A stretch of 64,000 nucleotides of DNA from Papio anubis (lineage: Eukaryota; Chordata; Mammalia; Primates; Cercopithecidae): positions 95,946,426 to 96,010,425 of the forward strand of contig NC_044981.1 in the NCBI RefSeq assembly GCF_008728515.1, in the 5' to 3' direction. A program made the translations under genes and the position numbers. Positions within the stretch are counted from its first letter, which is position 1; each line of letters opens with the position of its first letter. Under the pieces are notes generated by a model that had not been told where the DNA came from, ran no database searches, and saw nothing but the letters and a program-made list of their open reading frames with translations. Positions 47,897 through 59,689 of the stretch are shown here, piece after piece.

Positions 47897-48804
47897 AATG
47901 CCACTACCAAGTATACTTTCAAAATGTATCTTACAATTGATAAAATATGGTACATTTAGTTAAAAAATGTTAGGAATCTGTTAACTAAGCTAAAGAGCAA
48001 CCTTCAAGAATGCTTGCCTAGCACATCTTCTGTGGTGAAAATAGCCTGGAATTGCTACAAATCACATTCTAACATGATAGGTGTAGACCAGGCAACAGCT
48101 TGCAAGATTTAAGAAATACTGTCTTCCTCTCTAAAATACATAATCACATACTCAGTCAACCAATAAGCTTATAAATTATATGAATGTTTTAATTTAAAGA
48201 TTAAATCTAAAATGTCACATGGTTTACATTCCATAAACATACATATAATTAGTTATACTAACCTCTGATATACAAATGTCAGTTCTGATTGATGGCAACG
48301 GTCCCCATAATGGAATCTGACAGCTTGCAGATTATACCTGCCCCTTGGGACTCTACAACAAATCAGTTAGTTCCAACCACTTCCTCTTCAACATTTTTTA
48401 TGTTCCCTGCTCTCCCATCAATTCACATGCACGAATGCACAGTCACACACATAAAGCATAGTTTCAAATATCGAGTTATAGTTATGTCAAGGATGGTGGC
48501 TTTCAATTACAAAATAAAAATGTATTCAAATACAAAAGTATTCTCACAGCTTACTGTTTGTTGAAAAGTACAATATAATAAAGCTAAAGCACGAAGAGTG
48601 TCACCTGAAATGTATCTCGGTATTTTCATGTTAGGAAAAATAAATGATACTATTTTTAGCTAAAATTTCAAATTGACACTTACAAAAAAACAAAGTATAA
48701 TTCAATAAGAAATTCTAAAGCTTCTGAAGGAACAGAGCAGGAAATGCCGAGAATCGGGGAGAGAAGTTCTCCTATTCAAAACTGAACATGTAAAAGAATT
48801 CTTT

Positions 48805-49116
48805 TTCTTTTTCTTTTTTTTTTTTTGGGACGGAGTCTTTGCTCTGTCACCCAGGCTGGAGTGCAGTGGTGCAACTCGGCTCACTACAAGCTCCGCCTCC
48901 CGGGTTCACGCCATTCTCCTGCCTCAGCCTCCCGAGTAGCTGGGACTACAGGTGCCCACCACCTCGCCCGGCTAGTTTTTTGTACTTTTTTTTTTTTTAG
49001 TAGAGACAGGGTTTCACCATGTTAGCCAGGATGGTCTCGATCTCCTGACCTCATGATCCGCCCGTCTCGGCCTCCCAAAGTGCTAGGATTACAGGCGTGA
49101 GCCACCGCGCCCGGCC
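48805..49116 (-). mobile_element. AluY, antisense, Old World monkey AluYR-like
   Basis: It is full length, flanked by an exact 13-bp duplication AAAAGAATTCTTT (48792-48804 and 49117-49129). Reading its own strand, it has GAGACGGGCGGATCA instead of GAGGCGGGCGG, and ACTAGCCGGGCGAGGTGG instead of ATTAGCCGGGCGTGGTGG. I associate these states with macaque/baboon AluYR elements. The middle A-rich region is expanded. It is among the youngest insertions in the window. Confidence 0.9.
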
Positions 49117-49785
49117 AAAAGAATTCTTTCTAGATTATGTGTGTTTACAACTGAAATACAATTCTTTTTGCAGTTCATTCTCTTTGCAGTTCTTTTTGTT
49201 AAGACATTTTTCATCAATGCCAGAATATACATACTGAAGTCTAGCCTCATTAGCATAAGCTTGTAAAAAAAGGGACACAATACTTTGTTACCCTGAAACC
49301 TTAACTAATTACATATAATTGAGAAAAACACAAAGTTGTTTATATTTCTGTTTATAGAAACCATAAAGCCCTTGTTCATCACTCTAACTGCTTACCTGTA
49401 ATACTCCAGGATTTCACTCTATTAACATCTCATAGAGCAGGCGTCTGCTACAACTTAGAATGCCTCTTCACGCTCATAAAGACAGTTTGTTGTTCACATG
49501 TGACTAATTTGTGGTAGCAACCTGTCCTGCAGTGAGGCCTAATCGTTAACAATTGAGATACTCACAGAGAACAGGTTTCCTTCATTTATTGTAAAGTTGT
49601 GTTTTTCAAATTGGACTGGTTTGTGTGCTTTGAAAGCAAAACCAAACCAAACCAAAACAAAACACAACTTTGAACGTTTGAGAGTCACTACCTCTTACCT
49701 GCCACATTTGTAAAGCCCAGTTTGAGGATCAATCTCTTACATAAAAAAAAAAAAAAAAAAAAATACTTTAAAATGTCATACTGCA

Positions 49786-50082
49786 GGTTGGGTGTGGTGG
49801 CTTACACCTGTAGTCCCAGCACTTTGGGAGGCTGAGGCAGGCAGATAACCAGAGGTCAGGAGTTCGAGAACAGCCTGACCAACATGGCGAAACCCCATCT
49901 CTACTAAAAATACAAAAATTAGGCAGGCATGGTGGTGGGCGCCTGTAATCCCAACTACTTGGGACGGAGAGTCAGGAAAATTGCTTGAACCCGGGAGGCG
50001 GAGATTGCAGTGAGTGGAGATCGCGCCACTGCACTCCAGCCTGGACCACAGAGCGAGACTCCATCTCAAAAAAAAAAAAAAA
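49786..50082 (+). mobile_element. AluS-like, sense
   Basis: GGTTGGGTGTGGTGGCTTAC to the poly-A at 50068-50082. Flanked by AAATGTCATACTGCA (49771-49785) and AAAGTCGTATTGCA (from 50081), an aged target-site duplication. Confidence 0.94.
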
Positions 50083-51184
50083 AGTCGTATTGCAATACAA
50101 CACTACTACACCTTAAATGTGATGAACTAAATAAATGTATTATGCAGTTCTCCACAAAAAAGACTCAAAATAATAAAAAATTTATCTCTTCAAAGTAACT
50201 CCAGACAGTCAATATTAACAGATTACATTTATTCAAGAATAAGTAGTCAAAAGTTTGTTTGGGCTATACTTTTGGGAAAGGAAGACAGAGGAAAGGGGAA
50301 TCTAAAACCCTATCAACAAATTACAGTATGATAAAGGCTACTGAAAATGACCATAATTAAGAAATAAATGTTTTTGTAGTTCCCTATTGTTCACCCATTT
50401 CTATTATTTAAACCATTTCTTTTTTAATTGGAAAAAAGAACAACGAACATGGGTACATCTATGAATTTCACCATAATTTGTTTATCCAAGAAGAGTTTCC
50501 TGATGGAAATTTGTGACTAACTCACTCATTCAATGTCCTTAGATGTGTGTCTATCTATGGTTAGAATACAAAGATAACTAGAAATCATACTTTGAGAAAA
50601 TACAGCAAAACAGAGGAGAAATGTGGTCCAAACTCACACAATGTTATGAAATGCAATGGTCATCTATGTGGCACAGCTGTTCCAATTCGAGTAGCCGCCA
50701 CTGCCACAACCTATACCTCAAGGTCCACATTACTAATATAGCACTAATATGAATGTAGTGTAGAGCCAAGTGAAATTATACATTTTCTGTATTTTCCCCT
50801 CCATTTCCTTCCATTTCCTAGAATCTAACTAACAACACTGGAAAACTAACTAACAACATTAGAAAAAAGATCAAGGAACAATGATTTGTTATTGGTTTTG
50901 AAGTGGCTTAACAGAAGTTCACATACACTAAAAATAGGGTTTAGTAAAGTGATAAAGGAGAAAAGCAAATATGACCAAAGTATACATAATATGTGATTAT
51001 ATATAAAACCTTGCCCTAAGCTTTTGACACTATATTGAGAAAGCAAAACTGGCACATAGCTTCAAATAGAGACAAAACAGAACCTCAATAAAAATGTTAT
51101 TCTGGCATCAAACTTTAAGAGCATTTCTTCTACAGAACACTATTCTGGAGACTGAATGACACAGTACGTTCACTCAGTACCATC

Positions 51185-51378
51185 TTGCTAGTGAAATTTG
51201 TTCCCCAATGTGGCACTATTGGGAGGTGAGGTCTGTTGAGTGGTGTTTGGGTCATGGGGTCAGATCCCTTACGAATAAATTAATGCCCTCCTTTGGGGGT
51301 GACTGGATTTTCGCTCTATTAGTTCCCAGAAGGACTGGCAGTCAAAAAGCGTCTGGAACCTACCCACCAAGCAACCCC
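51185..51378 (+). mobile_element. ERVL-MaLR LTR fragment (MST/MLT1-like)
   Basis: TTCCCCAATGTGGCACTATT, GGGAGGTGAGGTCTGTTGAG, GGGTCATGGGGTCAGATCCC and GAATAAATTAATGCCCTCC follow MaLR LTR sequence. Only part of the LTR is present, and no internal coding sequence. It ends next to the antisense L1 at about 51402. Confidence 0.65.
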
Positions 51379-51401
51379 TGCAGTGGCACTTACGTAAGGA
51401 A

Positions 51402-53930
51402 GAGATCCAGTTTCAGTTTTCTGCATGTGGCTAGTGAGTTATCCTAGCACTATTTATTAAATGGGGAATCCTTTCCCCGTTGCTTGCTTTTGTCTGGTTT
51501 TTGAAGATCAGCTGGTTGTAGGAACACAGTCTTATTTCTGAGTTCTCTGTTCTGTTCCATTGCTCTATGTCTCTGTTCTTGTATCAGTACCATGCTGTAT
51601 TGGTTGCTGTAGCTTTGCCGTATAGTTTGAAGTCAGGTAGCATGATGCCTCCAGCTTTGTTTTTTCTCTTTTGGACTCTCTTGGCTATTTGGGCTTCTTT
51701 TTGTTCCATATGAATTTTAAAATAGCTTTTATTTCTAATTCTGTGAAGTATGTCAATGCTAGCAATTTTTGCACATTGATTTTTTATCCTGAGATACTGC
51801 TAAAGTTGCTTACCACTTTAAGAAGCTTTTGGAATGACACAATGGGGTTTACTAGATAAAGGATCATGTCATGTGCAAACAAAGATAATTTCACTTCCTC
51901 TCTTCCTATACGAATACCCTTTATTTCATTCTCTTGCCTGATTGCCCTGGTGAAAACTTCCAATAATATGCTGAATAGGAGAAGTGAGAGAGGGAATCCT
52001 TGTCTTGTGCTGGGTTTCAAGGAGAATGCTTCCAGGTTTTGCCAATTCAGTATGACATCAGCCATGGGTTTGTCATATATAGCTCTTATTATTTTGAGGT
52101 ACATTCCTTCAATACATAGTTTATTGAGAAATTTTAATAGTAGCAATGTTGAATTTTATCAAAGGCTTTTCTGCATCTATTGAGATATTCATGTGGTTTT
52201 TGTCTTCAGATTGATTTATACAATGAATCACATTTATTCATTTGCATATATTGAACCAGCCTTGCATCCTGATATGAAGCCAACTTGATTATAATCGATA
52301 AGCTTTTTGTTGTGCTGCTGGGTACAGTTAGCCAGTATTTTATTGAGGACTTTTGCATTGAAGTTCATCAAGGACATTGGCCTCAGGTTTTGTTTTTTTT
52401 TGTTGGATTTTCCAGGTTTTGGCATCAGGATGATGCTGGCCTCACAGAATGAGTTAGGGAGGAGTCCTTCTTTTTCAATTTTTTGAAATAGTTTCAGTAG
52501 AAATGGCATCAGCTCTTTGTAATTCTGGTAAAATTCAGTTGTGAATCCATCTGGTCCTGGGCTTTTTTTGGCTGGTAGGCTATGTATTACCACCTCTATT
52601 TCAGAACTCACTATTGGTCTATTCAGGGATTCAATTTCTTCCTGGTTCAGTTTTGGGAGGGTATATGTATCCAAGAACTTATCCGTTTCTTCTAGATTTT
52701 GTAGTTTATGTGCATAGAATGCTAGTTTATAGTATTCTCTGGTGGTTGGTTGTATTTCTGTGGGGTCAGTGGTGATATACCCCTTATCATTTCTGTTTGT
52801 GTTTGATTCTTCTCTCCTTCCTTCTTTATTAATCTAGCTAGTGGTTTAATGATTTTTTTATTTAAAAAAAACAGCTCCTGGATTCATTGATTTTTTGAAG
52901 GGTTATTCATGTCTCTATATCCTTCAGTCAGCTCCGATCTTGGTTATCTCATTTTCTGCTAGCTTTGGGGGTTGTCTGCTCTTGGTTCTCTCGTTCTTTT
53001 AGTTGACATGTTAGATTGTTAATCTGAGGTGTTTCTAACTTTCTGATGTGAGAATTTAGCACTACAAATTTCCCTCTTAATACTGCTTTCACTGTGTCCC
53101 AGAGATTCTGGTACACTGTCTCTTTGTTTTCAAAATTTTGAAAGAACTTCTTGATTTCCGCCTTAATTTCATTATTTAACTAAGATTCATTCAGGATCAG
53201 GTTGTTTAATTTCCATGTAGTTGTGTGATTTTGACTGAATTTCTTAATCTTGAGTCTAATTTGATTGCACTGTGGTCTGAAAGACTGTTGATTATTATTT
53301 CAGTTTTTACACACTTTCTGAGGAGTGTTTTACTTCCGATTATGTGATCAATTTTAGAGTAAATGCCATGCAGCAATGAGAGAAATGTATATTCTGTTGA
53401 TTTTTGGGTGGAGAGTTCTGTAGATATCTATCTGCTCCAATTGATCCAAACCTGGGTGCGGGTCATGAATATCTCTGTTAATTTTCAGTCTCAGTGGCCT
53501 AAAATTGTCAGTGAGATTTTAAAGTCTCCCGCTATTACTGTGTGTGAATCTAAGTCTCTCTGTAGGTTTCTAACAACTTGCTTTATGAATCTGGGTGCTC
53601 CTGTATTGGACACATATATTTAGGTTAGTCAGCTCTTCTGGTTAAACTGCACCCTTTATCATTATGTAATACCCTTGTCTTCTTTTTTTATCTTTGTTGG
53701 TTTAAAATCTGCATTGTCAGAAACTAGGATGGCAACCCCTGCTTTTTTTCTGTGTTCCATTTGCTTGGTAAGTACTCCTTTATATTGAGTTTATGTATGT
53801 CTTTGCCTGTGACACGGGTCTCTTCAAAACAGCAGACTGATGGATCTTGGCTCTTTGTCCAGCTTGCCATTCTGTGTCTTTTAATTGGGGTTTTTAGTCC
53901 ATTTACATGTAACATTAATATTGTTATACA
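51402..53930 (-). pseudogene. L1 ORF2 remnant (endonuclease and reverse transcriptase)
   Basis: The endonuclease N-terminus is seen at 53724-53915 (NGLKTPIKRHR, with the CFEET block retaining the glutamate). Reverse-transcriptase parts lie at 52234-52674 (SPGPDGFTTEFYQ) and 51784-52146. The catalytic FADD motif reads FAHD here, so an active-site aspartate is lost. Stops, frameshifts, an internal deletion and a truncated end make it non-functional. Confidence 0.88.
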
Positions 53931-53989
53931 TTAATTTGATCCTGTCATCATGATATTGGCTAGTTATATGGTTGCTTCACAGTGTCATT

Positions 53990-55010
53990 GCTCAGTTTAA
54001 CTCAATGTGTTTTTGTAGGACTGGTAATAGTTTTTCCTTTCCAAATTTACTGCTTCCTTCAGGAGCTCTTGCAAGGCAGGCCTGGTAGTGATGAATTCCC
54101 TCAGCATTTGCTTCTCTTTCTCCTTTGCTTACGAAGCTTAGTTTGGCCAGATAGGAAATTCTGGGTTGGAAATTCTTTTGTTTAATAATGTTGCATATTG
54201 GCACACAATCTCTTCCAGCTCGTAGGTTTTCCACTAAGAGGTCTGCTGTTAGTCTGATGGGCTTCCCTTTGTAGTTGACCTGGCCTTTCTCTCTGGCTGC
54301 CCTTAATATTTTTTCTTTCATTTCAGCCTTGGAGAATCTGATGATCATGAGCCTTGGGATTGATCTTCTCATGGATTATCTTTAAGTAGAGTTCTCTGCA
54401 TTTCCAGAATTTGAATGTTGGCCTGTCTTCTTAGGCTGGGGAAGTTCTCCTGGATGATATCCTGAAGTGTGTTTTCCAACTTGGTTCCATTCTCCCCATC
54501 TCTTTTAGGTACCCCAATCAGTCATAGGTTCAGCTTCTACCTAATCAAATATTTCTTGGAGCCTTTGATCATTTATTTTCATTCTTTTTTTCTCTATTCT
54601 TTTCTGCCTGTCTTATTTCAGAAAGATAGTCTTCAAGATCTGAGATGATTTTCTCTGCTTGGTCTATTCTGCTACTGATACTTGTGATTGCATTGTGAAG
54701 TTCCTGTAGTGTTATTCAGCTCCACGAGGTTGGTTATGTTTATCTCTAAATTGGCTATTTCGGCTGTCAGCTCTTGTACTGTTTTATCTGGATACTTAGC
54801 TTCTTTGCACTAGGCTACAACATGTTCCTTTAGCTCAGTGAAGTTTGTTATTACCCACCTTCTGAAGCCTACTTCTGTTAATTCAGCCATCTCAGTCTCA
54901 AACCAGTTCTATGTCCTTGCTGGAGAGGTGCTATGGTCATTTGGATAAGAGGCACTGGCTTTTAGAGTTTTTGGCATTTTTGTGTTGCTTCTTTCTCATC
55001 TTTGCGGGCT
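53990..55010 (-). pseudogene. L1 ORF1 remnant
   Basis: The best preserved part is the C-terminal RNA-binding region at 53992-54372: IPRLMIIRFSKAEMKEKI, then LRAAREKGQVNYKGKPIRLTAD-type sequence. The N-terminal half (about 54400-55010) is present as DNA similarity but interrupted by stops and frameshifts. It cannot encode a working protein. Confidence 0.8.
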
Positions 55011-56824
55011 TATCTAGCTCCAATCTTTGAGGTTGCTGAGCTTTGATTGGGGTTTTTGTGGGGTCCTTTTGTCAATGTTGATATTGCTGTTTTCTGTTTG
55101 TTTGTTTTTCTCTTAACAGTCAAGCCACTCTTCTGTAGGACTGCTGTGATTTGCTGGAGGTCTGCTCAGTTTTTCTCATACCTGGAGGTATCACCAGCAG
55201 TGAAGGCTATGAAACAGCAAAGATGGCAGCCTGCTTCTTCCTTTAGAAGCTCCATCCCAGGGGGTACTGACCTGTTGTTGGCCTGAATGTGCCTATAGGA
55301 GGTGGCTGAAGACCTCTGTTGGGAGGTCTCACCCAGTCAGGAGGAATAGAATTTGGCATTCATTCAGAGATGCATTCTGACTGCCTTTTGGTTTAGCAGG
55401 TGTGCTGCATTAGGGGGTACCCTTCCTCATTTGGACCGTTTGGACTCTCCAAAGGCACTTGACTGGAACGGCTGAATTGACTGAACCAAGAAATGGCAGC
55501 TGCCCCTAACTGCAGGAGCTCCATCCTAGGGACAGATCAGAGCCCTGACCGTATAACACTGGCTGGAGCAGCTGAAGCCCCTACAGGGAGGTACTGCCCA
55601 GTGAGGATGAACATATCCAAGTCCTGTTTAAAGAAGCAGTCTGGGCACAGTCTGGCAAAGGAGCTGTGCTGCTTTGGAGGGGACCTTTCTTCATCTAGAC
55701 CATTTGGGCTCTCCAAAGCCAGCAGGCTAGAGTGGCTGAGTTGGCCAAACTGCAGAGATGGGAGCCTCCATCTTCCCCATCACAGAAACTCCATCCTGTT
55801 TCAGGCAGACTTGAGCCTGTTGCCACTGGCTGGCTGGAATTCCAAGCCAGTGGGTCTTATCTTGTCAGGTGTGGTGGAAGTGAGGCCTGCAGAACAATGC
55901 TGCTTGGCTTTCTGGATTCAGCCCCGTACCTAGGGGAATGTACAGGTGGACCTCTCTCGCCTTGCCAGGGATCTCGAGGCCATAGTATGCAAAAGTCCTG
56001 GGTCTCTGTGTGTGCCTGAGTGGCTGCTCTGCCAAGACTCTACACAGCTCTGTGTATCAGACCCAAGGCTCTGGTAGAGTGGGTTCATGAGGAGATCTCC
56101 TGATCCACAGGTTGCAAAGATCTGTGGGAGAAATATGGTTTCCCAGGTGGGGTCACACAATAACTCACTTCTTCCCTTGGCTGGGGGTGGGGAGTCCTTT
56201 GGCTCCGTGCCACTCTTGGGTGGGCCATCATCCCACCCTGCTTTTCTGCATTATCCATGGGTTGAGTTGTTTGCCTAATCAGTCGCAATGTGAGAACCTG
56301 GATATTTCAGTGGAAGGTGCTGTTATCACGTGCCCCTTTCATTCCTCTCCATGATTGCCACAGACTGCAGCTGCTTCTAATTGGCCCTCTTCGTTTTCAG
56401 CCATAAGCTGATTCTTGACTTACAGATTTTTATAATGCTCCTGTCTCGTGACTTCCCTATCCCCTTCAATCCTCAGTCTCCTCCCTCACCCCCGGCCTCT
56501 CCTATCAAAACAGGCTACCATTTACTCCCTTATCTCCCATAAGGCAACAGCTGAGGTCTCCTGGTTTATGTCCTCCAAAGCAAGAAAGCAGAGTGGGTGG
56601 TCCTATTAACATGGTTTTCATTCTATATTTGTATAAATAGTAATGTATTAACATCCTTAAATCTATATTCTTAGAGCCATGCCTCATTTGTCAATATACT
56701 ATATATCTGATAGATTATGGTTTAATGAAAACACATTCAATATCTTTCAGTCATGCATTTATCAAATATTTATTATACACCTACTAGTACAAATCCCACA
56801 GTTCCCTACAACATAAGATGAAAA

Positions 56825-56960
56825 GATAATAGTACCTACATATCATTGGATTATAATGAATATGAGACACATTAATACTCACAAATCTTTAGAATAATGC
56901 CTGACAGATAGGGATCAATTGTGTTTTCTAACATCAGCATCATTACTATCATGCAGGGTT
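56825..56960 (+). repeat. MIR fragment, sense
   Basis: AATAGTACCTACATATCATT, GGATTATAATGAATATGAGA and AATGCCTGACAGATAGGGAT match the 3' half of MIR. Confidence 0.6.
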
Positions 56961-58061
56961 TTTAAACTATTTTAAAAACTGTATCTATGCTTAAGTAGCT
57001 TATTAAACACTGCCTGTTAAACGATTAACATACTGAACTGATATATGAAAAAGATACACAGTACTTTATCAAGCTATATAAAGGACTTTACCCTGAATGT
57101 TCTTACTTATCCTTAGCAGAAGCTCAAACCTTCAGCAAATCCAGAAGCTGAAACAAATCCTTTTATACTGATAAAATCTACATTGTGTATTATTTTACTT
57201 TCCCTTAGTTATTTCATATTTTATCAAGTAGCTTAAATTTATTTTATTTTATTTTTAGCTCTTTATACCAAATAGAACACTGGGAAGGAGAAGAGAGGAG
57301 TGGGGGCAAGGATTACTGATTATTATAGGTAGGCTATAAAACTCAACTATATTTTCCAGAGCTAAGTACAATCAACATAGCAACAACAATTTCTGTGCCT
57401 AAATATGTAATATAAACAACCAAGGTCTAGAAGTCAAACTGGTTTCTAATTTTCTATGAATGACTATAGGTAACTTGATAACAAAGGATAACATCAAAAT
57501 TAACTTTTATAATGATAAATTATGAAACGACAAACTAATAAAAATACTATTTCCAGTTACTAATTTGAATGTGTTAAAATCCTGGAGTCGTACAGGGTCA
57601 TTTTGCAAGCTTCAATGTTTTATTCAGGAGGCATGTCCAATTTTCAACTTACAGAGTTTTTATTAGCTATTATACACTGTTTTCTGGTATGCACTTTTAG
57701 CTAATCATATACACTCTTGATTTTTCCAATGGAAAAAACTTGGAAATGCTATAAACAAACTCCCAAGGAAGAGTTAAATAAATATCAAATATTCATATGA
57801 TGCAGAGAGTACTCTGCAAGACCCTAGGAAGCTAGAAGCAGAGAATTCTCACTGTATGTTTGAGAATCGTGTCAAAATTGGTTCAAGAATCAGGAAAGCA
57901 TGACGTTTGTAAACATTCCCTTAAGCTAAAGCCAACAGACTGTAAGCTTAACTTCTATTAAAGGGGAGTGGAGTAACTTAGCAACAATTGGCTTTTTTCT
58001 GAACTATGGCAGGACCTTTTGTGAACAAGCAACTGTGTGTCTCATAATGAAAGTAAATGTG

Positions 58062-58548
58062 GGCCGGGTGTGGTGGCTCATGCCAGTAATCCCAGCACTT
58101 TGGGAGGCTGAGGCGGGCGGATCACAAGGTCAGGATTAGAGACCAACCTGACCATGGTGAAAACCCATCTCTACTAAAAATACAAAAATTAGCTGGGCGT
58201 GGTGGTGTGTGCCTGTAATTCCAGCTACTCAGGAGGCTGAGGCAGTAGAATCGCTTCAACCTGGGATAGAGAGGTTGCAGTGAGACAAGATCGCACCATT
58301 GCACTCCAGCCTGGGTGACAGAGCGAGACTCCATCTCAAAAAAGAAAAAAAATTAGCCAGGCGTGGTGGTGGGTGCCTGTAATGCCAGCTACTAGGGAGG
58401 CTGAGGCAGATAATTGCTTGAACCCAGAAGGCAGAGGTTGCAGTGAGCCGAAATTGCATCACAGCACTCCAGCCTGGGTGACAGAGTGAGACTTGGTCTC
58501 AAAACAAAACAAAACAAAAAAACAAAAAAACTCAACAAGAAGAAGAAC
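58062..58548 (+). mobile_element. Alu trimer (full AluS plus extra right monomer), sense
   Basis: A complete Alu (58062-58351) passes at its A-rich end straight into a second right-arm unit beginning ATTAGCCAGGCGTGGTGG (58352-58500) with an (AAAAC)n tail. AAGTAAATGTG (58051-58061) and AAGAAAATGTG (58549-58559) flank the whole 490-bp unit, so it behaves as one insertion. Confidence 0.9.
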
Positions 58549-58714
58549 AAGAAAATGTGGATGCATGCACATACACTGCCTCTCCTCCTGTTCTGTATTG
58601 CCATCATGCTTTCTGTAAGCATATGTTTGCACTGTTGGAAGGGACTTTCTGTGATAATTGTAATGTTCTGTGTATCTGCATTATCCAAGTTGGCAGCCAC
58701 TGGTAACTACTGAA

Positions 58715-58826
58715 CAGTTGAAATCAGGCTAACTGCAAATGAGGAAAATAATTTTAAATTTTATTTAATTTTAATTTTAACAGTCATTTATGGCTAGTGG
58801 CTACTGTATTGAGCAGCACTGCTCTA
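58715..58826 (+). mobile_element. hAT-Charlie-like fragment
   Basis: TTATGGCTAGTGGCTACTGT followed by ATTGAGCAGCACTGCTCT resembles the terminal part of a primate hAT family (consensus ...GTGGCTAGTGGCTACC...TTGGACAGCGC). The name is not certain. Confidence 0.45.
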
Positions 58827-59054
58827 TTTCCTAGTTTAATAAATGAGGGATACGTGGCAGGTTTCCGTGTCTTGTCTTTTCCTATCAATCAGTAACCTTT
58901 TAGTCTTTTCCCATCAATCAGTAACCCACTTTGTCAATGTCATTAAATTCCTTTTAGATATGTATCTATTGACATAGATAGGTCATGGTATATTTTTAAA
59001 TAATAAAAAAGCAGGATATAAAGCAGCTTATTTGTATAGCTTTATTAAAAGATA

Positions 59055-59290
59055 GCTAACACTTACTGAAAACTTATTGTGTGCCAAGAACTATTCCAAA
59101 CACTTCACATGTATAAAATCAGTTAACTTTCAAGTAAAATCATCAATCCAACTTTTAACAGAACAATTTTTAAAATAAGGAAACTAAAACACATAGAATT
59201 TGAGTAACCTGACCAAAGACCTAAGTGGCTGAGGTAGGGTTTCAATCCCAGTGATCTACTCCATAGACTATTTTGCTTACGCCGCACTGC
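59055..59290 (-). repeat. MIR, antisense
   Basis: TTATTGTGTGCCAAGAACTA, AAATAAGGAAACTAAAACAC, CTGACCAAAGACCTAAGTGG and GGTTTCAATCCCAGTGATCT follow antisense MIR. Confidence 0.75.
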
Positions 59291-59689
59291 CTCTAATTAA
59301 ATAGATTAATCTAACCTATCTTAGAACAAGTTAAATAGTATACGTACTTACAATAACTTGTGCCTACATATGTTAGTTTTGTCTCTTAATTTTTCTGTTA
59401 AAAAGAATATGCATTGAAATGAGATGGAAAACAAAACGAAAAGTGTTTAAAAAATTAAATACTTTAGAAGGATCAATATCCTAAGAGTTGTGGGTAATTT
59501 TTTCCTACTTTCTAAAACTTGAGATTCCTTTCACTCACTTAAGGTTGTACTACCATTAATGCAATGTTTTCTGGGAGTTCAAGTTTTGCAAATGAATTAG
59601 TAATAGCTAGAAGCCTCACTATTTGCACTTTTATAGCATTCTTTGCTGTACAGTTACAAGGTAAAATTAAATAGTAATAGGTGGAAAAA

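Larger units (their letters stand above)
51402..56400 (-). mobile_element. L1 (L1PB/older L1PA-like), antisense, 5' UTR kept and 3' end missing
   Basis: Reading the minus strand, the order is a 5' UTR (about 56400-55010), an ORF1 remnant, an ORF2 remnant, then a break inside ORF2 at about 51402. No 3' UTR or poly-A is present. GATTAGGCAAACAACTCAAC in the 5' region is typical of L1PB/older L1PA. About 350 bp of ORF2 after the RT core is missing near 51765. The exact 5' boundary is uncertain by about 100 bp. Confidence 0.88.

Noticed and set aside
48240..48300. Donor-like CAGAG/GTTAGT on the minus strand
   Set aside because: The adjoining translation has no similarity to ASCC3 RecA1 motifs.
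49380..49400. Possible extra ASCC3 exon with donor TTACAG/GTAAGC (and another at about 49698)
   Set aside because: Splice-like strings, but the translation upstream does not match the expected ASCC3 segment before MLVTTPEKW, and one lies near Alu/AT-rich sequence.
49776..50069. 97-codon frame and many similar ones with RLECSGAISAHCNLRLPGSS-type sequence
   Set aside because: Typical translation of an antisense Alu; not an independent gene.
51866..52183. 105-codon plus-strand frame
   Set aside because: Antisense shadow of the L1 reverse-transcriptase region.
55493..56354. Plus-strand frames of 80-146 codons
   Set aside because: They run antisense through the L1 5' UTR, which is GC-richer and so has fewer stops. 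No protein family is recognised.
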